DNA of 34,603 nt from NCBI RefSeq assembly GCF_007859935.1, contig NZ_SJPO01000010.1, positions 225,001 to 259,603 of the forward strand, given 5' to 3'. Below the pieces are notes generated by a model that saw only the letters and a list, made by a program, of their open reading frames with translations, had not been told where the DNA came from and ran no database searches. Made by a program: the position numbers and the translations under genes. Origin of the DNA: Posidoniimonas polymericola (GTDB lineage: Bacteria > Planctomycetota > Planctomycetia > Pirellulales > Lacipirellulaceae). The stretch's first letter is position 1. Every line of letters starts with the position of its first letter. This document shows positions 1-6,810 of the stretch, in pieces.

Positions 1-1
1 C

Positions 2-1213
2 ACGCTGGCTCTGAGCGGTCGCGCGCCCGCTGCTCACGTCGGTCGTCCGGTGACGCTGCGAGTGCTTGGCACGGATGTCACCATGCAAGAAGACATCCGC
101 CGGCAGGCAGAGAGCGACCTCGGGTTCAAGGTCACCTTCGAGGCGCACGGCAGCGCCGGCGTGCTGCAGAAAGCCTCGACCCGGCCGGAAAGCTTCGACG
201 TCTACGAGCAGTGGTCCAACAGTATCAAGGTCCTCCACCAGGCCAACGCGATCCAGCCCATTGAGCAGGAACGGATCCGCCGCTGGGGCGAGATCAATCC
301 GCTCAGCAAGACCGGCCGGCTGAGCCCCGGGATGGCCATCGGCGCCGGCGATTCGCCGCACACGCTGCTCCACGTCCAACCCGATGGCGGGCTCGCCGAC
401 CAGCCAACCGGCAGGCTGAGCTTTCTGCCGTACGTCCACAATGTCGACTCGTTTGGCTACAACACGGCTCAGATCGCGGCCGGGACTCCGTACGAATCCG
501 AGAGCTGGGGCTGGCTGCTCGACCCGGCGCACCACGGCAAGGTGGGTTTGGTCAACGAGCCGGCGATCGGGATTTTTGATGCGGCTTTGGCCGCCAAGGC
601 GGGGGGTCTTGTCGACTTTGCCGACCTGGGCAATATGACCCGGGACGAGATCGACGCGCTGTTCGAGGTCTTGATCAAGCTCAAGCACGACGGGCACTTC
701 AGCGGGATCTGGAGCTCCGTGCCCCAGTCGATTGAATTCATGGAGTCGGGCCGCGTGGCGATTGAGAGCATGTTCTCACCCGCCGTATCGGAGCTGAACG
801 GCAAGGGGATCCCGGTCCGTTACGCCGCCCCGCGGGAGGGCTACCGCGGGTGGCACGGGGTGCTGTGCCTGTCTTCAAAAACTGAGGGCGCGGCGCTCGA
901 CGCCGCGTACGAGTACCTCAATTGGTGGCTCGAGGGCTGGCCCGGGGCCTACATGGCCAGGCAGGGCTACTACATCTCGATCCCCGACCGCGCCCGCGAG
1001 CACCTCTCGGCAGACGAGTGGGACTACTGGTACGAGGGTCTGCCCGCCCGCAGCGCCCTGCCGGGTGCGGACGGACGCACCGCCGTGCCGAAGGGGGACG
1101 TCCGCTCGGGCGGCTCCTACGTCGAACGCCTTGGCAATGTCGCGGTCTGGAACACCGTGATGGATTCCTACGAGTACAGCCTGATCCGTTGGTACGAGCT
1201 GCTGACCTCCTGA
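2..1213 (+). CDS. PotD-like periplasmic solute-binding protein, 5' end outside the window
   Basis: The frame is open from the first bases of the window, so the start and the signal peptide probably lie upstream; 403 residues are visible. A GTG at 50 is possible, but it falls directly before the first beta strand (VTLRVLGTDVT), where a mature binding protein normally begins after its signal sequence. The layout fits the extracellular solute-binding family of spermidine/putrescine type: a first lobe around residues 15-130, a segment reading FLPYVHNVDSFGYNT, a hinge and second lobe, and aromatic-rich C-terminal helices (YEYLNWWLEGWPGAYMARQG). The family captures small organic solutes outside the inner membrane. 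The stop codon overlaps the ATG of the following kinase gene (TGATG), which suggests that the protein feeds a sensor, although permease genes upstream of the window cannot be excluded. The ligand cannot be read from the sequence. Confidence 0.8.
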   Translation, partial: TLALSGRAPAAHVGRPVTLRVLGTDVTMQEDIRRQAESDLGFKVTFEAHGSAGVLQKASTRPESFDVYEQWSNSIKVLHQANAIQPIEQERIRRWGEINPLSKTGRLSPGMAIGAGDSPHTLLHVQPDGGLADQPTGRLSFLPYVHNVDSFGYNTAQIAAGTPYESESWGWLLDPAHHGKVGLVNEPAIGIFDAALAAKAGGLVDFADLGNMTRDEIDALFEVLIKLKHDGHFSGIWSSVPQSIEFMESGRVAIESMFSPAVSELNGKGIPVRYAAPREGYRGWHGVLCLSSKTEGAALDAAYEYLNWWLEGWPGAYMARQGYYISIPDRAREHLSADEWDYWYEGLPARSALPGADGRTAVPKGDVRSGGSYVERLGNVAVWNTVMDSYEYSLIRWYELLTS

Positions 1214-3231
1214 TGAACACCGACTCGCAAAACACCGGCATGGCGATGAGCGTTTCGGCAAAGATCGGGATCGGCTTCGCGATTGTGCTGCTGCTGCACC
1301 TGTCGATCGTGGTGGTGGGGCACTACGGCCTCCAGCAGGCGGAGGAAAACCGTATCACGCACGAGCGGCTGCGTTCCCGGGTCGAGTCGCTCTACCAGCT
1401 GGACCACACCGTTGGCGAGCTGCAGCGGAACGTTCTGCTCTACGCGTTTAGTGGCTACCAGGGCACCGAGCAGCGCGTTGTCGCTTTGCAAAACCAGTTG
1501 TACACCCTGCTTGAGGCCGCAGAGAACAACGCCGGCGAGGACGAGATCGGCGCCTCGGTGCTGGCGTCGATGCGGCGTCGGCTCGACACCCACCGACATA
1601 TCTACGAGTCGGTGGTGACCGACCGCGCCCACCGCCGGACGCTGGTGGACGACCGGCTGCGCGGCCTCGCCGATCAGATCCGCGGCGCGCTCGCCAACCC
1701 CACACGCGACAGCGTCAATGACGCCGAGGTCCGCAGGGCCGAGTCGCTGTTCCTCTCGGCGCAGATCAAGATGATGCAGTTCGTGCACAGCCCCGACTCG
1801 GCCCGCGTGCACGGCGCCAAGCAGGACCTGGCAGACTGCCGACGGGTCCTGGGAGCGTTAGCGTCCGCCGGCCTGACGGCCGACGACCCGGGCGCACGCG
1901 CCCTCTCGCTGCTCGACGTGTTCGAAACCGAGTTCCTCCGCATGGTGCAGGTGACACGCGGCTACCTGCACCTGGTGAACGTGGTGCTGGCCGGCGAGGC
2001 CCAGGAGTTCCTCCGCCTGGCAGACGACGCCCGGCTGAGGAGTTCGGCCCGTGCCGACGAGCTGTCCGCCCGGATGGCGGCCGAGAGCGGCAGCTTCCGC
2101 CGGGCGAACAACCTGTTCTCCGCGATCACGATCGCTCTGGGGCTGCTGGCCTCGTATCTGATCGGGCGCAATGTCGCGCCCCCGCTCAATGCGATCACCA
2201 CCACCCTCGACAAGCTCGCCAAGGGAATTAAGTGCAAGCACATCCCCGGGCTCGGCCGCCGCGACGAGCTGGGCAGGCTGGCCGCTGCTGCCCAGGTGTT
2301 CAAGGACAAAGCGGAGCAGACCGAGAGCCTGCTTGTCGAGGTCACCCACATGAAGGAGCTCGAGCGGCAGCTTGCCCATTCACAAAAGCTCGAGTCGGTG
2401 GGGCAGCTGGCGGCCGGCATCGCCCACGAGATCAACACGCCGCTGCAGTGCGTCACTAACAATATCCAGTACCTGAAGCGCGCCTGCGACGGCATGCTTG
2501 AGGTAGTCGGCAGCTGCGAGACCCTGCTCGCCAGCGACGGGCCGAACGAGGAAGAAGCCCGCCGGCTCCGCGCGATGCTCGACGACCGCGCGCGGTCGAT
2601 GGCGCGAACCGAAATCCCCGAGGCCGTAGTCGAGGCGTCCGACGCGGTCGGTCGGGTGGTCGAGATTGTTCACGCGATGCGGTGCATGTCGCACCCCGGG
2701 ACCGCCGAGCTCAAACCGGTCGACCTCAACAGTGTGGTCCAGAATTCGGTGAAGATCTCTCGCAACCACTGGAAGGAGCAGGCGGAGGTAAGTCTGGACC
2801 TGGAGGACGGGCTGCCCCAGCCGCTCGCGCAGAGTTCGGAGCTCAGCCAGGTGATTCTCAACCTGCTGGTCAACGCCGCCGACGCCATCGGCGAGACCCG
2901 CGGCCAGCGGGACCCGCTGGGCAAGATCACGGTCACCACCCGCAGCGTCTGCCGGCACGTCGTGGTCGAGGTGAGCGACACCGGCGCTGGCATCCCCGAT
3001 GAACTCAAGCAGCGGGTGTTCGACCCCTTCTTCACCACCAAGGAGGTCGGTAAGGGGAGCGGACAAGGGCTGGCGCTGGCCTACAACGTGGTAGTGAAGC
3101 GGCTCCAGGGGACGCTCGGCGTAGAGTCTCGGGAAGGGGAGGGCGCTAAGTTCACCATCCGTATCCCAATCGCGAGCCACCAGGACGACCCCGACCCCGG
3201 CTGGGTGGTCGAGCCGGCCGCCAACGCCTGA
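1213..3231 (+). CDS. Transmembrane sensor histidine kinase (HAMP, HisKA, HATPase)
   Basis: The predicted protein has 672 residues. It has TM1 at about 18-37, an extracytoplasmic, mostly helical region of roughly 260 residues, TM2 at about 302-321 (FSAITIALGLLASYLIGRNV), and a HAMP linker to about 375. The H-box AHEINTPLQ carries the phospho-acceptor His405. The catalytic domain shows an N-box (LNLLVNAADAI, Asn554), a G1 box (DTGAGIP, near 589), an F-box (FDPFFTTK) and a G2 box (GSGQGLALAY). There is no receiver domain, so a separate response regulator is needed and none is visible. The ATG at 1213 was chosen because it overlaps the TGA of the binding-protein gene and begins at a plausible N-terminus before TM1; the frame is open further upstream, but that part lies inside the binding-protein gene and has arginine-rich shadow composition. 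The pair resembles sensor systems in which a periplasmic binding protein signals to a kinase (inference). Confidence 0.92.
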   Translation: MNTDSQNTGMAMSVSAKIGIGFAIVLLLHLSIVVVGHYGLQQAEENRITHERLRSRVESLYQLDHTVGELQRNVLLYAFSGYQGTEQRVVALQNQLYTLLEAAENNAGEDEIGASVLASMRRRLDTHRHIYESVVTDRAHRRTLVDDRLRGLADQIRGALANPTRDSVNDAEVRRAESLFLSAQIKMMQFVHSPDSARVHGAKQDLADCRRVLGALASAGLTADDPGARALSLLDVFETEFLRMVQVTRGYLHLVNVVLAGEAQEFLRLADDARLRSSARADELSARMAAESGSFRRANNLFSAITIALGLLASYLIGRNVAPPLNAITTTLDKLAKGIKCKHIPGLGRRDELGRLAAAAQVFKDKAEQTESLLVEVTHMKELERQLAHSQKLESVGQLAAGIAHEINTPLQCVTNNIQYLKRACDGMLEVVGSCETLLASDGPNEEEARRLRAMLDDRARSMARTEIPEAVVEASDAVGRVVEIVHAMRCMSHPGTAELKPVDLNSVVQNSVKISRNHWKEQAEVSLDLEDGLPQPLAQSSELSQVILNLLVNAADAIGETRGQRDPLGKITVTTRSVCRHVVVEVSDTGAGIPDELKQRVFDPFFTTKEVGKGSGQGLALAYNVVVKRLQGTLGVESREGEGAKFTIRIPIASHQDDPDPGWVVEPAANA

Positions 3232-3264
3232 GTCACCGAAGGAGCGATTCCGACGGCACGATTC

Positions 3265-3822
3265 CGACGGGGCGAGCGTCTTGAGCTCAATATCCTGAAG
3301 CCGGATCTCCATCGGTTTACCCTTGTGAAGCCGGAAGGCGATCACGCCGCTGCGAGGCGAAACGGGGTCACGGTCCAGAGTAACCGATATGACAGGGCCG
3401 TTGACGAGGTGCGTCAGGCTGGCGCCGATCGCGATGATGCGGCATTCGCTCCAGTCGTCCCGCATGATTGCCGCGGACAACTCGTCGGGGTCGGCTAGCG
3501 AGCCGACCAGCTCGATCGGCCCGGTCGTCCGCCAGTCGCCCTGGCCGACGCGGCCGTACTGAACCATGGAGTTGTTGCCGCCGGCCTGGTAGCGGAATCG
3601 CAACTCGAAGTCGTCGACATTGACCCCGCGGCAGATCAGTTACGAGTTGGGCCGAGCCGTTTTATCTTTGCTCGTGGCCCCGACGATCGCGCCGTCGCGG
3701 ACGCTCCAGTGATTGCGGTCGCCATCCAAACCAGGGAGGCTGTCGCCATCGCAGAGCGGGGTGAACTGACCGCTCTCGGCTATGCCGACAGAGGCCGCCA
3801 GCAGGACCGGGGGAAGAACCAT
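3265..3822 (-). pseudogene. Decayed DUF1080 (3-keto-disaccharide hydrolase-like) gene
   Basis: The minus strand encodes the hallmarks of a small DUF1080 protein: a signal-like start (MVLPPVLLAASVGIA), FTPLCDGDSLPGLDGD, HWSVRDGAIVGATSKDKTA, then ELRFRYQAGGNNSMVQY, DDWSECRIIAIG, THLVNG, SGVIAFRLHKG and IRLQDIELKTL. An in-frame TAA at 3640-3642 cuts it after RPNS, exactly where homologues continue with a hydrophobic strand; the frame resumes directly after the stop. Between DWRTTGPIEL and VGSLADPDEL a stretch normally present in the family appears to be missing. The stop expected after KTL is also lost, and the frame runs on antisense to the kinase gene. It lies just downstream of the sulfatase on the same strand, so it was probably the last gene of that operon. 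The boundaries are approximate. Confidence 0.75.
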
Positions 3823-3869
3823 CGCAAGTACGATGCGGACAGTGCTGGCGTGCCCGAGAGAGGGTGCTA

Positions 3870-5630
3870 CTACTGCGGCGTGGACGCCGTTTCAAGCTTC
3901 GACAGGTAGACTTGGTACGGGGCGACCTCCTGTCCGTCCGACACTAGTCGGAATTGCAGCGACGCGTCGCCCGCGGGGATTTCCACCGAGGGGAAGAGGA
4001 TTTCTTGTTCGGCGTTCTCAACAGGCAGGGTGTGGGTGGCGTCGCCGATCGTCAGCTCTGCCGTGCCCGCCGACGCCGACTCAAGCAGCACCCGGACGCG
4101 GAACGCAGCGGGCCGGGGCGCGGTCAGCAGCCAGTACCCCTGGGTACCCCAGTTGTCGCCGGTGGTCTGCCAGTCCTGCCAGGTGAGCACCGTTTCGGGC
4201 TCCTGTTCGGCGCCGATCACGATCCGCGGCGGCGTGTAGTCACCGGCGTAAGCCTTCGACACTTCGTTGAACCACTCGTCGTACGCGGCCCGCAGGTCGC
4301 GGGCGTGCGACGGGCTCTGCTTCAGCAGGTTCTTGCTCTCGGTCGGGTCCGCTCTTAGGTCGTACAGCTCGTACCCAACCCCCGGTGCGGGCGTGTGGCG
4401 CTGAAAGCCAGACGAGCGGACCAGCTTCCAGCGTTTGTCGAACGCCGTCATGTGGTGACCCCGCAGCGGGTCGAGGCCCCGGTGGGCCTGGATGAAGAGC
4501 TTGCGGTCCGGCCAGGCGACATCCGCTCCTTCGAGCAGCGGCAGCAGGCTGCGCCCGTCGAATTCTACTCCCGCCGGCTTGTCGGCCGAGGCGGCTTCTA
4601 GCAGCGTCGGCATCAGGTCGATGTGGGCCGACAACGCGTCGACCTCGGTTCCCGGCGCGACGCGGCCTGGCCAGTTCACAAACAGCGGGCTGGCGATGCC
4701 GCCGTCGTGGACGTCGGTCTTCATCCCGCGGCGGTGGCCGGCATACCGCGGCGTGTTCGGGCCATTGTCGCAGAGGTAGAGCACCAGGGTGTCGTTGGTC
4801 AGGTCCCGCTTATCGAGAAAGCTGACTAGGCGTCCTACGTTCTGATCGATATTTTCCACCATCGCGTACACCCGGGCGACCGTGTCGGCGGTCTTCTCGT
4901 TGCCGAGCAACACCGGGCTGAGGTCCCGCGCTTTGTACTTCTGGTACAGCTCATCGGGGACGTCGTGGTACGGCGAGTGCGGGGTGTTGGTCGCGATGTA
5001 CGCGAAGAACGGCTCTGGGTTTTCAGCCTGCTGCTCGATAAACCGCATCGCTTCATCGAAGTAGACGTCGGTGCAGTAGCCGTCGGCCTGCCGCTCTTGG
5101 CCGTCGTAGTAGAGGATTGGGTTGGTGTACCGCCGCTCGTTGGCGGGCGGCTCGGAGGGTTGGCCGAGACCGCCGCCCCTGAAAACGACCGCGCGGTCGA
5201 AACCCTGATCCTGGGCCCGCATAGGGTAGCAGTCGCCCAGGTGCCACTTGCCAAAGATGGCCGTCGAGTAGCCCGCCTGCTTGAGGGCCTCGGCGAGGGT
5301 AACCTCGTCCGGCCGCATCATCGAGCCGCCCTTGAACGTATCGATCACTCCAGTGCGGTGGTTGTACCTGCCGGTCATCAGGCTTGCACGCGTCGGCGAG
5401 CAGACCGGCGAGACGTAGAACCGTGAGAACGTGGCCCCCCGCGACGCCATCGCGTCGAGGTGGGGCGTTTCGAGCACCGGATTGCCGTGGCACGACAGGT
5501 CGCCCCAGCCCTGGTCGTCGGTGATCAGCACGATAATGTTGGGGCGCCGCGGCTCTGCCGAACACCCAACGCGGCCGCAGCATGATACGACAGCCGCTGC
5601 TCCGAGCAGGACGACACCTAGGCTCTTCAT
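3870..5630 (-). CDS. Secreted sulfatase (formylglycine-dependent, arylsulfatase family)
   Basis: The predicted protein has 586 residues with a hydrophobic signal (MKSLGVVLLGAAAVVSC) that could be cleaved or, because of the adjacent cysteines, lipidated. The mature part starts RPNIIVLITDDQGWGD, with Asp38 and Asp39 as metal ligands. The sulfatase signature CSPTRASLMTGR begins at Cys77, the residue converted to formylglycine. Further family motifs are GKWHLGD, PFFAYIATNTPHSP, and DNGPNTPRYAGHRRGMK followed by DGGIASPLFVNWPG. Beyond about residue 460 comes a beta-rich C-terminal extension common in planctomycete sulfatases. The start at 5630 was chosen because the 75 codons upstream have no protein-like composition. 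The enzyme should remove sulfate esters from an extracellular polysaccharide; the exact substrate is unknown. It sits 65 bp after a DUF1080 gene on the same strand, implying one operon. A separate formylglycine-generating enzyme is required and is not in the window. Confidence 0.93.
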   Translation of the reverse strand: MKSLGVVLLGAAAVVSCCGRVGCSAEPRRPNIIVLITDDQGWGDLSCHGNPVLETPHLDAMASRGATFSRFYVSPVCSPTRASLMTGRYNHRTGVIDTFKGGSMMRPDEVTLAEALKQAGYSTAIFGKWHLGDCYPMRAQDQGFDRAVVFRGGGLGQPSEPPANERRYTNPILYYDGQERQADGYCTDVYFDEAMRFIEQQAENPEPFFAYIATNTPHSPYHDVPDELYQKYKARDLSPVLLGNEKTADTVARVYAMVENIDQNVGRLVSFLDKRDLTNDTLVLYLCDNGPNTPRYAGHRRGMKTDVHDGGIASPLFVNWPGRVAPGTEVDALSAHIDLMPTLLEAASADKPAGVEFDGRSLLPLLEGADVAWPDRKLFIQAHRGLDPLRGHHMTAFDKRWKLVRSSGFQRHTPAPGVGYELYDLRADPTESKNLLKQSPSHARDLRAAYDEWFNEVSKAYAGDYTPPRIVIGAEQEPETVLTWQDWQTTGDNWGTQGYWLLTAPRPAAFRVRVLLESASAGTAELTIGDATHTLPVENAEQEILFPSVEIPAGDASLQFRLVSDGQEVAPYQVYLSKLETASTPQ

Positions 5631-5695
5631 GCTCACCGATGATTTGCTGGGGCGTTGCTGGGGCGTTGCTGACGGGTGGGCGAAGCCGTCGCCGG

Positions 5696-6412
5696 CTACT
5701 TGTCGCCCAGCCGGCGGATCGTGATGTCGCGGAACCACACCGGTTCGACGTCGCCGTCCTGGCCGTTGTGGGCCTGCAGAGAGATGTGCCCTTCCGAGAG
5801 CTTGCCGAAGCGCTTCCACGCGTTGAACTTGGTTGACGAGACAAGCTCGTTCCACTTGTCGCCGCCGATCTCTGCCTTCACAACCTGCTTGCCGTTAACC
5901 CAGTGCTCGACCACCCCGTCGTGGACGACAATCTTCGCCGTGTTCCACTCGCCCGCCGGCTTGACGACCTTTTCCGAAACGCTGAACAGTCCGTACAGCG
6001 AACCGGCCGCGTGCGGGTCGAAGGGGTCGATGCCCCACGACTCGTTGTCCAGCACCTGGAACTCCGGCCCTGTCATGTACGGGGCGTCTTCTGTCTCGTC
6101 GCAGCGGTAGATCACGCCGGAGTTGCCGCCCGCGGCAATCTTCCACTCGAACGCCAGCTCGAAGTCGCTGAAGGTTTCCTTTGTCACCAAGTCGACCCCG
6201 CCGGAGCGGTGCACCAGCACGCCGTCCTCGATAACCCAGCCCTTGGGCGGCCCGGGAGTCTTGTACCCCTTCCACGCGTCGAGTGAGGTTCCGTCGAACA
6301 GGGAAATCACGGCGCCGGACTCGGACTCGCCATCGAGGTGATGGTCGGCCAGCACGGCGGAGGTGAAGGCCAGAGCGAGGGACAATCCGGCGACAGCAGA
6401 GGTGCGGAGCAT
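5696..6412 (-). CDS. Secreted DUF1080 protein (3-keto-disaccharide hydrolase-like, LamG fold)
   Basis: The predicted protein has 238 residues. A signal peptide (LRTSAVAGLSLALAFTSAVLA) is followed by typical family motifs: ISLFDGTSLDAWKGY, GWVIEDGVLVHRSGG, FSDFELAFEWKIAAGGNSGV, the central GPEFQVLDNESWG, GEWNTAKIVVHDGVVEHWVNG and the closing VWFRDITIRRL. Proteins of this family are jelly-roll carbohydrate-binding or glycoside-cleaving proteins; several are annotated as 3-keto-disaccharide hydrolases, but the substrate cannot be inferred here. The ATG at 6412 starts directly at the signal peptide; a GTG at 6457 in the same frame would add a proline-rich leader and is less likely. It is the first gene of a minus-strand cluster with the sulfatase and the decayed DUF1080 gene, consistent with extracellular breakdown of a sulfated glycan. 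Confidence 0.88.
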   Translation of the reverse strand: MLRTSAVAGLSLALAFTSAVLADHHLDGESESGAVISLFDGTSLDAWKGYKTPGPPKGWVIEDGVLVHRSGGVDLVTKETFSDFELAFEWKIAAGGNSGVIYRCDETEDAPYMTGPEFQVLDNESWGIDPFDPHAAGSLYGLFSVSEKVVKPAGEWNTAKIVVHDGVVEHWVNGKQVVKAEIGGDKWNELVSSTKFNAWKRFGKLSEGHISLQAHNGQDGDVEPVWFRDITIRRLGDK

Positions 6413-6810
6413 GGGACGCCTAGTCGGTTGGGGTGGGAGTTCACCGGGGACGCGCACGGACAGCCCGTGCCAACGACCCGTGGGGGTTTAGCATAGGTGG
6501 GGCAGGCCCGGGTGTCGAGCTGGGGCCTAGTATGAAGTGGAGCCAAAATCGGCCGCGTCGGCGCCGCCCGGAGGGATGTCGAAAGTGAGCGGCGGCGTCC
6601 GGCGGTCGGCGGTCGGCGTATTGTCGAGGAATCCGCTTGTTAGATACGACCGAATGAACAGCCCCCACGAACGGCACCAACAGCTAGATTAAGCGTTGCA
6701 GCACCGACGCCAGCTCCAAGAGCCGTCACAAGGCGCACGACCACGTGGTGCTGACAGACCCAACACTCCAGTAGCGAAGCCCACTACGCGGTGCGATGCC
6801 CAACTTGCTG
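6413..6810. other. Intergenic region, about 400 bp
   Basis: This lies between the end of the GH43-GH51 gene and the start of the DUF1080 gene, both on the minus strand. It must carry the promoter of the DUF1080-sulfatase operon, but I could not pick out convincing -35/-10 boxes, a terminator hairpin with a T-run, or a conserved small gene. The short open frames here have arginine/proline-rich shadow composition. Confidence 0.6.

Noticed and set aside
922..1212. Upstream extension of the kinase reading frame by 97 codons
   Set aside because: It lies inside the binding-protein gene, is Arg/Gly/Pro-rich, and the coupled ATG at 1213 gives a proper N-terminus before TM1.
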